This document shows positions 1 to 6,240 of a stretch of DNA of 25,696 nt, piece by piece (position 1 is the first letter of the stretch; each line of letters opens with the position of its first letter). Source of the DNA: Butyrivibrio sp. (GTDB lineage Bacteria; Bacillota_A; Clostridia; Lachnospirales; Lachnospiraceae); assembly GCF_024699075.1 (NCBI RefSeq), contig NZ_JAILQF010000487.1, forward strand, positions 1 through 25,696, in the 5' to 3' direction. The notes beneath the pieces are model-generated. The model ran no database searches, was not told the DNA's origin, and worked only from the letters and a program-made list of their open reading frames with translations. A program made the position numbers and the translations under genes.

Positions 1-1
1 G

Positions 2-307
2 CAAGAGCAGCAACAGGATCAGCAAGAGCAGCAGGATAATAACGATCAAAATGAGGAAAATGATCAGAATCAGGATCAACAGGAAGAGAATGATCAAAAT
101 AGTGAAGAAGAGTCAGAACCTGATGATGTAAGTGATGATCGTGAAGATGATATCAAAGAGCAGATGGAAGAAAAGGAAAGCGGAGCCAGAGAAGAAAGAG
201 AAGAAACAAGAGAAAGAGCACAGGAATATGATGATAGCGATGAGTATTGGAGACAGTACACTGATGGCGAAATATCAAGTAGCGATGGCAATGAAAGGAT
301 CTGGTAA
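2..307 (+). CDS. 3' end of an unknown gene; acidic/Gln-rich C-terminal tail
   Basis: The reading frame is open from the window edge to a TAA at 305-307, giving about 101 residues of a protein whose start lies outside. The visible part is low complexity: first Gln/Asp/Asn/Glu runs, then a Glu/Arg-rich stretch with coiled-coil character, ending in a Tyr/Trp-containing tail (YWRQY near the end). No catalytic motif, membrane segment or cell-wall sorting signal is visible, so function cannot be assigned. The next gene starts 2 bases after the stop and its ribosome site (AAAGGA, about 295-300) lies inside this frame, so the two are almost certainly co-transcribed and probably translationally coupled. 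Minus-strand open frames here only mirror the repetitive codons. Confidence 0.75.
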   Translation, partial: QEQQQDQQEQQDNNDQNEENDQNQDQQEENDQNSEEESEPDDVSDDREDDIKEQMEEKESGAREEREETRERAQEYDDSDEYWRQYTDGEISSSDGNERIW

Positions 308-309
308 AT

Positions 310-1317
310 ATGAAGTGTCCTAACTGCGGAGTAGAGAACGATGAAAATGCGTTGTACTGCTATTTCTGCGGACGAGTACTACCGGGGGCGGCATGGAATA
401 TAAATGCTGAGTCCAAAGAGACCGTTAAAAAGAAAAAAACAAATAGAGTCTTAAAGATAACGCTGGGCATATTAGGCGGCCTTCTGGCTGCCAGCCTGGC
501 TTTTCTTGCTGTTATGATAATGAAAGATGGCAAGGAAGATAAGGACGATCCCAAAAAGCTTTTAGAGGTAGCAGATGCAAAATATGAGGCTGAGGATTAT
601 ATGACGGCAGCAATCACTTATGATCAGGTATTAGAGCTTGAGCCTGATAATGATGAGGCCATTTCCGGATCTGCAATGTCCAAACTGTATTTTGTTGCAG
701 AAGAGCTGGGAAGCTATGTTGAAGATGAAGAATATATATCTGCCATAGAATATATGAGTGGATATAATATTGACGAATATATAGAAAAGGCCAAGGATGT
801 GGGCTTTGAATTTCCGGTTATATGTGACACAAGATTTGGAACGGTAGGATTTTATCAAAAAGGCGACAATGAATATTATGCTTACGTAGGCGAATATGAA
901 GATAGTATGAGAAGCGGCAATGGATGTGTTATTGCCACTAACGTAAGTGATTATTCTCATGGCAATATTGAGTATTATGCATCGTATGGCAGTTGGGAGA
1001 ATGATAAGCCAAATGGTCAGATGGAAGTAATAAAAGACGGGTCTTCCAGCAAATATCTGTATGTAACAGGGACTGTTAAAGATGGACTATGGACTGGTGA
1101 TGTTACTTACAAGGGAGTGAACTATGACTATGAGTATACATATGAATTTGTATGCGAGTTTGAAGCCGGAATTCCTGTTATTCAGGAAGAAATTATAAAC
1201 GAGAATGGAACATACTATCGAATAAGCAAACAAAGCGACAGTGATCTATACGCGGGAATATCAGCTGAAGATGCTGATATGACATATGGCATTATTACTT
1301 ATGCAGATATCTTGTAA
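310..1317 (+). CDS. Zinc-ribbon membrane protein with TPR-like and MORN-like regions
   Basis: 335 residues. The N-terminus is a compact zinc ribbon (CPNC at 3-6, CYFC at 17-20), followed by a Lys-rich stop-transfer stretch and one hydrophobic segment at about 46-71. Next is an acidic linker and a TPR-like helical hairpin at about 78-125 (alternating YMTAAITYDQ and LELEPDNDEA). The C-terminal half (about 165-265) has glycine/aromatic strands such as YVGEYEDSMRSGNG and TGTVKDGLWTGDVTY that resemble MORN repeats. The predicted topology is a cytoplasmic zinc ribbon with the repeat part outside. Zinc-ribbon plus single-TM proteins are common in Clostridia and mostly uncharacterised; no enzyme signature is seen. 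It follows the acidic-tail gene by 2 bases. A role as an envelope scaffold is a guess. Confidence 0.8.
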   Translation: MKCPNCGVENDENALYCYFCGRVLPGAAWNINAESKETVKKKKTNRVLKITLGILGGLLAASLAFLAVMIMKDGKEDKDDPKKLLEVADAKYEAEDYMTAAITYDQVLELEPDNDEAISGSAMSKLYFVAEELGSYVEDEEYISAIEYMSGYNIDEYIEKAKDVGFEFPVICDTRFGTVGFYQKGDNEYYAYVGEYEDSMRSGNGCVIATNVSDYSHGNIEYYASYGSWENDKPNGQMEVIKDGSSSKYLYVTGTVKDGLWTGDVTYKGVNYDYEYTYEFVCEFEAGIPVIQEEIINENGTYYRISKQSDSDLYAGISAEDADMTYGIITYADIL

Positions 1318-1380
1318 AAATCATCATTAAAAATGGGGCGAAAGGCTGATTATTACTGATATTGATAAAAATAAACAAAA

Positions 1381-1405
1381 AGGGTAAAAAAACCCTATCT
1401 TTTTT
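1381..1405 (+). terminator. Weak candidate terminator after the zinc-ribbon gene
   Basis: AGGGT (1381-1385) pairs with ACCCT (1392-1396) across a six-A loop. The stem is followed by ATC and six T residues. With only five base pairs it is weak, but the position 64 bases after the stop and the T-run fit a factor-independent terminator. Confidence 0.4.
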
Positions 1406-1408
1406 GTG

Positions 1409-1494
1409 CATAATGTGATACATTATGTAGTAGTTAAAGGTCCTGATATCTAAATCAGACCACTAAAGAGGGGATGCTCCCACTTTAGAGGAGC
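1409..1494 (+). promoter_or_regulatory. Structured leader with dyad and alternative hairpins
   Basis: Three structures precede the GTG start at 1511. An 8-bp DNA dyad CATAATGT/ACATTATG lies at 1409-1427 and could be an operator. A hairpin GGT-c-CTGAT / ATCAG-ACC lies at 1439-1461. A hairpin CTAAAG...GGGA-TGC-TCCC...CTTTAG lies at 1463-1488. The segment GCTCC (1476-1480) can instead pair with GGAGC (1490-1494), which excludes the third hairpin and lies just upstream of the AAGGGTGAG ribosome site. This looks like a 5' regulatory leader, but it matches no riboswitch class that I can recognise. Confidence 0.45.
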
Positions 1495-1510
1495 AAAGGG
1501 TGAGAAAAAA

Positions 1511-2302
1511 GTGAAATCTTATATAGAATTGATTACAGCAAGTGCAGGATCAATTATTGTAGATAATGGATTTGTGCTTGCAGCATACTCTGATGGGAAC
1601 GGAGCTGTGCAAATTGGAATTGAAAGTGTAGGAGTAAAGAATAGAAGCGGTGTCAGGAATAAACAGAATCTTGAAGCCATTCTTGATGCACTTTCATATA
1701 TGATGGAACATCCTGGGGAGGACAATAATCAGTCATCTGTTGCAGATAACCTTCGTATATTACTTCATCATTCTGATGGTGGAGTTACTACAATAGGTAA
1801 TGCAGTCTTATATAATGCCCGTCACAATAATTTTTATTTTGTAGGTCTTGGATGTGATTCTCCGTTCACAGAGCTTTTTTATCGCTTTATGGAGGAGCAC
1901 TGTGCAAGAATGCTTGACGAGGTTCCTGGAAGAGCTGGTGCATCTTCACTTCCTGACAGACCGCTTCCAAGTGGATTTGATGAGGTTGAAGATGAGAGAT
2001 TTCTTAAAGCAATCCCGCATCATAAGCCACGTAAGGATCTTAGACTTAGAAGTGCTTTCGATTATGTAAGTTCCGGAATTTTTGTGTTTGCTTATACCAA
2101 GGATGAAGAGAAGTATATCCACCGTTTTGCAGAAATCACAGGTATCTCAGATGCCAGGATCAAAGAAGGAATGTATGAATTTTATCCTTATGTAACAATT
2201 CAGGACAGAGCTATGGTTCCTGTAAGAAATACAAATTGGGACAACATAATAAGCTGCAAAGCATTGCTTTGCAGAATGGGAGATTCAAGACTATTTGATT
2301 AA
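1511..2302 (+). CDS. Unknown soluble protein
   Basis: 263 residues, GTG start. The start is chosen because AAGGGTGAG at about 1496-1504 is the only ribosome-site-like sequence and the frame is closed a little upstream. No signal peptide or membrane segment is seen, so it is probably cytosolic. The N-terminal 120 residues look like a mixed alpha/beta domain with repeated hydrophobic strands (SIIVDNGFVLAAY; NAVLYNARHNNFYFVGLG). A Pro/Gly/Asp-rich linker (about 140-165) follows, then a second folded part with several aromatic residues. I do not recognise the family and see no nucleotide-binding or metal-binding motif. It stands alone, converging on the minus-strand tRNA-Gln gene, and its leader (1439-1494) suggests individual regulation. 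Confidence 0.75.
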   Translation: MKSYIELITASAGSIIVDNGFVLAAYSDGNGAVQIGIESVGVKNRSGVRNKQNLEAILDALSYMMEHPGEDNNQSSVADNLRILLHHSDGGVTTIGNAVLYNARHNNFYFVGLGCDSPFTELFYRFMEEHCARMLDEVPGRAGASSLPDRPLPSGFDEVEDERFLKAIPHHKPRKDLRLRSAFDYVSSGIFVFAYTKDEEKYIHRFAEITGISDARIKEGMYEFYPYVTIQDRAMVPVRNTNWDNIISCKALLCRMGDSRLFD

Positions 2303-2319
2303 ATTAAAAAGTGGGAAAC

Positions 2320-2391
2320 TGGGCTAGCAGGATTCGAACCTGCGAAGTGACGGAGTCAGAGTCCGTTGCCTTACCGCTTGGCGATAGCCCA
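2320..2391 (-). tRNA. tRNA-Gln (anticodon CUG)
   Basis: Read on the minus strand this is a full 72-base cloverleaf. Acceptor halves are TGGGCTA and TAGCCCA. The anticodon stem is ACGGA/TCCGT with the seven-base loop CTCTGAC, and the T arm contains GGTTCGAATCC. Anticodon CTG reads CAG (Gln). The 3' CCA is not encoded after the discriminator base. The downstream minus-strand sequence soon becomes T-rich (rc of 2301-2310), which may end transcription. A consensus promoter at 2673-2700 lies upstream with one small reading frame between. Confidence 0.95.
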
Positions 2392-2430
2392 ATAAAACAG
2401 ATATATATTGAAAATCAAATATAATGTGAA

Positions 2431-2616
2431 TTATACCAGATTAACCTTGGCAGAAGAATATGATTTCTTTTTGGTCTCAGCATTAAACACATAACGCTTA
2501 GAGCTCGGAATCATTCTGTATCCGTTCTCAGTATCTTTAAGTTCATACTCCTGATGATAAATCTTGTTCAGAACATCAATTGAGTGTATAGGTTTATTGC
2601 TCTTTGTAATACTCAT
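2431..2616 (-). CDS. Small hypothetical protein upstream of tRNA-Gln
   Basis: 61 residues, Lys/Ser/Tyr-rich and without a membrane segment or Cys motif. The sequence around NKIYHQEYELKDTENGYRM looks like a genuine globular or beta-rich small protein. The start ATG (2614-2616) is preceded by AAGG about 12 bases upstream, a modest ribosome site. Support comes from context: a TTGACT-16-TATAAT promoter on the same strand would start transcription about 50 bases upstream, and the frame ends 39 bases before the tRNA gene. I do not recognise the family. Confidence 0.55.
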   Translation of the reverse strand: MSITKSNKPIHSIDVLNKIYHQEYELKDTENGYRMIPSSKRYVFNAETKKKSYSSAKVNLV

Positions 2617-2672
2617 ATCTTAATTACCTTAATTACCCTGTGGAACCCCATATATATCGATCCATCTATGTC

Positions 2673-2700
2673 ATTATACACAACGTGTTCTAAAAGTCAA
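2673..2700 (-). promoter_or_regulatory. Consensus promoter for the small ORF and tRNA-Gln
   Basis: On the minus strand, TTGACT (plus-strand 2695-2700) and TATAAT (2673-2678) are separated by 16 bases. This matches the housekeeping sigma consensus closely. Start of transcription is expected near 2666. Confidence 0.65.
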
Positions 2701-2885
2701 TACTTATGATATTTCTTGCTGTTTTTGTCGTATAGTATTGATTTATAACTCACTTTTTTGTTTAAAATTCACATATGTCCTTTTATAAAATTCAATTGTT
2801 CTTATCTTAAGAAAATCCCTTTTTCAGTCGATGTATTTAATACAGATGTTGTTTTTGGGTATTAAATATCGGAAGGGATGATTTA

Positions 2886-3110
2886 ATGGAAGTAATTATT
2901 GCCGGAATTACATTAGTTATTATCGGAACTTTGGTTTGTTATTTTAATTACAGGATCGAGAACAAGATAGTAGAAGACACTATCAGGAAAAACAGCAAGA
3001 TTGTTCAATTTCGCGCCCATAAACGCAGGTTCCGGTTTATGAAAAAGAAGAACAGAGTAAGAAAAGCAAAGAGAACAAATCAATATAATAAAAGGGTTAA
3101 TTCTTATTAA
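2886..3110 (+). CDS. Small single-pass membrane protein with basic tail
   Basis: 74 residues. One hydrophobic segment at about 3-21 (EVIIAGITLVIIGTLVCYF) is followed by a very basic C-terminal half rich in Arg, Lys and Asn (about 45-74). By the positive-inside rule the N-terminus is outside and the tail is cytoplasmic. The ribosome site GGAAGG at 2871-2876 sits 9 bases before the ATG. It is a single-gene unit: a strong terminator follows 11 bases after the stop. No family is recognised. The tail could bind nucleic acid, ribosomes or anionic lipid, but that is only suggested by charge. Confidence 0.7.
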   Translation: MEVIIAGITLVIIGTLVCYFNYRIENKIVEDTIRKNSKIVQFRAHKRRFRFMKKKNRVRKAKRTNQYNKRVNSY

Positions 3111-3120
3111 AACTTGTATT

Positions 3121-3166
3121 TGGTCTGAATTCGTGGTATCGTAAGATGAATTCAGACCATTTTTTT
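3121..3166 (+). terminator. Strong intrinsic terminator
   Basis: A perfect 12-bp stem, TGGTCTGAATTC (3121-3132) with GAATTCAGACCA (3148-3159), closes a 15-base loop and is followed by seven T residues (3160-3166). It ends the small membrane-protein gene. Confidence 0.9.
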
Positions 3167-3279
3167 AGTATAAATTCTTTCTAAATCTAATGTTTGAAAT
3201 AAAAATATAACTTATAAACTTAAAAAATTGTGCAAAACAACTATAAATAACTCGATTTGTAGTGACAAGTTATAACATT

Positions 3280-3313
3280 TTACATTGAATGTAACAGTTT
3301 ATTGGTATATTAT
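3280..3313 (+). promoter_or_regulatory. Promoter with operator-like dyad for the CPBP-like/L,D-transpeptidase pair
   Basis: TTGAAT (3285-3290) and TATTAT (3308-3313) are 17 bases apart, a good housekeeping promoter with start near 3320. A perfect 15-bp palindrome TTACATT-G-AATGTAA (3280-3294) covers the -35 box, the usual place for a repressor site. Confidence 0.6.
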
Positions 3314-3363
3314 TATTAAGGACTCGTACGATTTTTGTGGATAATTACAAGAGGTTTTCAGAT

Positions 3364-4077
3364 ATGGATACAACAGTATATGCAAATTCTTCAAGGGTGA
3401 AGAAGAGAGTACGTCATTCTGCTCGCGCTGTTAGAAAAGTGAATAAACTTTCTGTGGCAAAATGGATAGCAGCAGCAGTATTGGTCGTTACTTTTACAGT
3501 GCTTACAGAAGTGCTCAAAAAGCCTGATCTTACTTTGTTCTTTATTCTTGGAGTAGGACTTATAGTTTTATTCCATAAAGAATTTTCTATTCGTCAGTAT
3601 AGCAAAACTTATTTAAAAGGCTGGCAGCCTTGGGTATGGACAGTTGTTACTGTTGCACTCTTATATGGTGCAGAACAGCTCAAGAATTACCTTCTCTGGA
3701 ATGTTTTCGTAACCAGTAAGCCGGGCATTATATCCCTTTACTGGAAAGAGAATTATCCGGGAGTTGCTTTTTATGCTATTACAATGATAATAATACTGCC
3801 GCTTGCAGAGAATCTTTTCTTTAGAAAAGCTATGCTTGCCAGCAGTAATAAATTAATACTTGTCCTTATGACATTTGTTAGTTTGGCTGTAAGAGGGCTT
3901 CTCTATGCTCATGGTTTCACAGGAATCCTTTCTTACGCAATTGTTGCAGTTCCACTTACACTAGTATTTCTTAAGACTAAAAATGTTTACATTACGTTAA
4001 CAGCTCAGATTATAATATCTGCTTATGTTGTTATTCCGGATATTGTATACTACGTTGCAAGACTGATGCTTAGATAA
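3364..4077 (+). CDS. CPBP-like (Abi family) membrane protein with degenerate active-site motifs
   Basis: 237 residues from the ATG at 3364, chosen because AAGAGG (3349-3354) lies 9 bases upstream. The longer GTG frame from 3337 has AAGGA 14 bases away, which is too far. A basic cytoplasmic N-terminus is followed by about six to seven hydrophobic helices. The order of motifs recalls CPBP intramembrane proteases, but each is altered: EExxxR appears as ENLFFR (second Glu replaced by Asn), FxxxH as LLYAH (His kept), and the late HxxxN region as AQIIIS (no His or Asn). It is therefore more likely a non-catalytic or diverged member. The next gene, an L,D-transpeptidase, starts 27 bases after the stop, so an envelope role or partner function is plausible. 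Confidence 0.65.
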   Translation: MDTTVYANSSRVKKRVRHSARAVRKVNKLSVAKWIAAAVLVVTFTVLTEVLKKPDLTLFFILGVGLIVLFHKEFSIRQYSKTYLKGWQPWVWTVVTVALLYGAEQLKNYLLWNVFVTSKPGIISLYWKENYPGVAFYAITMIIILPLAENLFFRKAMLASSNKLILVLMTFVSLAVRGLLYAHGFTGILSYAIVAVPLTLVFLKTKNVYITLTAQIIISAYVVIPDIVYYVARLMLR

Positions 4078-4104
4078 TTGCAAATTATCTTAGTGGGGGG
4101 AATC

Positions 4105-5697
4105 GTGAAGAATAAAAATCTGATTCTTATTATAGCTGCTACAACTGTGGCAGCTATTTATTTTGGGGCAGCTGTGTATTTTTCATTTCATTTCTGTCCT
4201 GGTTCAAAACTTAATGGTCAGGATATTTCCTGGATGACGATCAGTCAGGTCAAAGAACTTGTTAGCTCTAAAGCTACAAACTATGTTCTTGATATTATAG
4301 GCAGGAATGATCTGGATGAGAAGGTCACAGCAGCAGAAATATCATGGGTTCCTCAGTTTGATGAAGGACTTAATGATAATCTTGGCTTTTTAAATGGTCT
4401 GAAATGGCCTGTCACATTATTTACCCATAAAGCTTATGCCAATGCTGATCTGGCTTCATTTGATGAAGAGCAACTTAAAACAAGGATTTCTACTATGTCT
4501 TTTTTCAAAGAAGAGAATGTGGCATCTCCTGTTGACGCTTCGCTGGTGTTTGATGAAAGTGCAGCAGAATATGCAATTATCGCTGAAGATTATGGAAGCG
4601 AAATTGATGAAGATATCTTCTACGAGGAGATAACCAAGGCGCTTTCTACTATGCAGTCTACGCTAATTCTTGATGATGCCGGAGTGTATGTAGAACCTGC
4701 AATATTTGCAGATGATGAAAACCTTAATAAAGAATGTAACAGCCTTAATCAATACGCATCAGCCAAGATTACATATACTTTTGGAGAAGATGTGATTACT
4801 GTTGATGGAAGCTATATCAAGGACTGGATAAACTACAATGGATCGACAACTACTCTTGATACAGACAAAGTCACAGAATTTGTTAATACACTTGGCAGAA
4901 CATATGATACTTTTGGTCGTGACAGGACTTTTACAACATCACTTGGTCAGACGATTACAGTTTCAGGCGGAGATTATGGATGGTGGATGGACAGAACATC
5001 TACTCTTAATGATCTTGTAGCTGCTATAGAATCTACCAGCATATGTGATATGACTCCTGTGTACTATGGCACGGCAGCACAGTATGGTACTAATGATTAT
5101 GGCGATAGTTATGTTGAAGTAGATCTGGATAATCAGCATGTGTATGTTTATGAAAATGGTACACTTGTTATAGATACAGACTGCGTTTCTGGAAAGGTTA
5201 CCAAAGACAGAGTGACACCGACCGGAACGTATGGGATTACTTATAAAGAAAGAGATGCTACTCTTAACGGAGATAACTATTCATCTGATGTTAAATACTG
5301 GATGCCATTTTATGGCAATGTCGGACTTCATGATGCAAGCTGGAGATCTTCTTTTGGTTCTGATATATATGTTACTAATGGATCACACGGTTGTATAAAT
5401 CTGCCGTCTGAAGCAGCTGCGGTTATATATGAGCATGTTCAGAAGGGTGAAGCTGTCATAGTATATGGCGGATTACAGCCGGATGAAGTTAAGGAATATC
5501 TCAAAGAAAAAGAAGAAGCAGAAAGCGGCTCTGCTGATGGAACTTCTACAGATTCTCAGCAGACAGAAGCTGTAAATGACTCTGCCGAATCATCAGAAGC
5601 AGCAGAATCTACTGAATCAGAAACTGCCGAATCTACTGAAACAACAGAAGATACAGGATCGGAAGAGACAACTGAGAATGCTGTAGTAACAGAATAA
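4105..5697 (+). CDS. L,D-transpeptidase (YkuD domain), membrane-anchored
   Basis: 530 residues from the GTG at 4105, which has a G-rich ribosome site (GTGGGGGG) just upstream; an in-frame TTG at 4078 lacks one. An N-terminal signal anchor (about 4-26) is followed by a long extracytoplasmic region of PG-binding-4 type (about 30-290), then the YkuD catalytic domain (about 315-455). Catalytic residues are visible: His409 (GLHDASW), His428 and the nucleophile Cys430 in SHGCINLP. These enzymes form 3-3 cross-links in peptidoglycan or attach proteins to it. The last ~60 residues are a Ser/Thr/Glu-rich, disordered acidic tail with no sorting motif. It is transcribed with the CPBP-like gene and ends at a strong terminator. 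Confidence 0.93.
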   Translation: MKNKNLILIIAATTVAAIYFGAAVYFSFHFCPGSKLNGQDISWMTISQVKELVSSKATNYVLDIIGRNDLDEKVTAAEISWVPQFDEGLNDNLGFLNGLKWPVTLFTHKAYANADLASFDEEQLKTRISTMSFFKEENVASPVDASLVFDESAAEYAIIAEDYGSEIDEDIFYEEITKALSTMQSTLILDDAGVYVEPAIFADDENLNKECNSLNQYASAKITYTFGEDVITVDGSYIKDWINYNGSTTTLDTDKVTEFVNTLGRTYDTFGRDRTFTTSLGQTITVSGGDYGWWMDRTSTLNDLVAAIESTSICDMTPVYYGTAAQYGTNDYGDSYVEVDLDNQHVYVYENGTLVIDTDCVSGKVTKDRVTPTGTYGITYKERDATLNGDNYSSDVKYWMPFYGNVGLHDASWRSSFGSDIYVTNGSHGCINLPSEAAAVIYEHVQKGEAVIVYGGLQPDEVKEYLKEKEEAESGSADGTSTDSQQTEAVNDSAESSEAAESTESETAESTETTEDTGSEETTENAVVTE

Positions 5698-5726
5698 GTA
5701 AAAAGATATTAATATTACATAATTGC

Positions 5727-5768
5727 GAAAGCGCCGATTCAATTTAATGAATCAGCGCTTTCTTTATT
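5727..5768 (+). terminator. Intrinsic terminator after the L,D-transpeptidase gene
   Basis: A two-part stem: GAAAGCGC (5727-5734) pairs with GCGCTTTC (5755-5762) and GATTC (5736-5740) with GAATC (5749-5753), around an 8-base loop, followed by TTTATT. Confidence 0.85.
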
Positions 5769-5782
5769 GCCGAGTACTTCTA

Positions 5783-5890
5783 ACAGTTAAAACTGTAATT
5801 TTAGGGAGGAGGGACGGATTGATGGGGAATCAATCCGTCCGGTATGAAAAAAGTTTTGTTGGGGAGTCAGAAACAATTGACTGTTTCTGA
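5783..5890 (+). other. Structured element with a 22-codon reading frame
   Basis: A dyad ACAGTT-AA-AACTGT (5783-5796) is followed by a very strong ribosome-site sequence (AGGGAGGAGGG, 5803-5813). A perfect 12-bp hairpin comes next, GGACGGATTGAT (5812-5823) with ATCAATCCGTCC (5829-5840). The ATG at 5822-5824 sits at the apex of this hairpin and opens a 22-codon frame ending TGA at 5888-5890. The end of the frame lies in a second 9-bp hairpin TCAGAAACA (5867-5875)/TGTTTCTGA (5882-5890), followed by a T-rich run. It could be a small regulatory RNA, a small peptide gene under structural control, or a leader; no family is recognised. Confidence 0.35.
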
Positions 5891-6168
5891 TGTTTTTAAT
5901 ATTACAATGAATTTGTGTCTTAAATTTGGATATTTTCTAAAGGCTTTATAAAGTAAAAATAAAAGAAAAACAAAGATGCGAAAAATCAAAAAACGCTGCT
6001 ATCTACTATGTTTGTATGCTTGCAAAGGGCATGGCTTTAAAAGAAACTCATGATTTATCTTTTGGCCAAATGCGCAGGAAATGCACGTTTTATAAACTGA
6101 TTTGAAAAATATATTTGATTTTATCCGCATTTAACATACAAAAAAAATGGTTCCTTAGCAATTCATAA
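5891..6168 (+). other. AT-rich gap without recognisable gene
   Basis: About 280 bases between the structured element and the promoter of the zinc-ribbon gene. It holds only short frames without convincing ribosome sites, the longest being 25 codons at 5976-6053. Nothing else is seen. Confidence 0.4.
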
Positions 6169-6214
6169 GTTAGAAAAAGTCTAACATGTGGTAAAATAAT
6201 ACTACATGTATAAT
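6169..6214 (+). promoter_or_regulatory. Promoter/operator region of the zinc-ribbon/TPM pair
   Basis: TATAAT lies at 6209-6214, but its -35 region is poor. An alternative is TTAGAA (6170-6175)-16-TAAAAT (6192-6197). Two dyads are superimposed: GTTAGA-aaaag-TCTAAC (6169-6185) and two copies of the palindrome ACATGT 20 bases apart (6184-6189 and 6204-6209). Confidence 0.45.
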
Positions 6215-6240
6215 TAGTTTTATGTTGGAGGATGAAAATT

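Noticed and set aside
631..960. 109-codon minus-strand open frame
   Set aside because: It mirrors the real plus-strand zinc-ribbon gene, has no ribosome site and a composition typical of antisense translation.
5500..5697. Possible cell-wall sorting signal at the end of the L,D-transpeptidase as a substrate for the sortase
   Set aside because: The tail is Ser/Thr/Glu-rich without an LPxTG/NPxTN-like motif, hydrophobic segment or basic end.
5976..6053. 25-codon basic, Cys-containing frame
   Set aside because: Only an A-rich sequence precedes the ATG, and no promoter or conservation can be argued.
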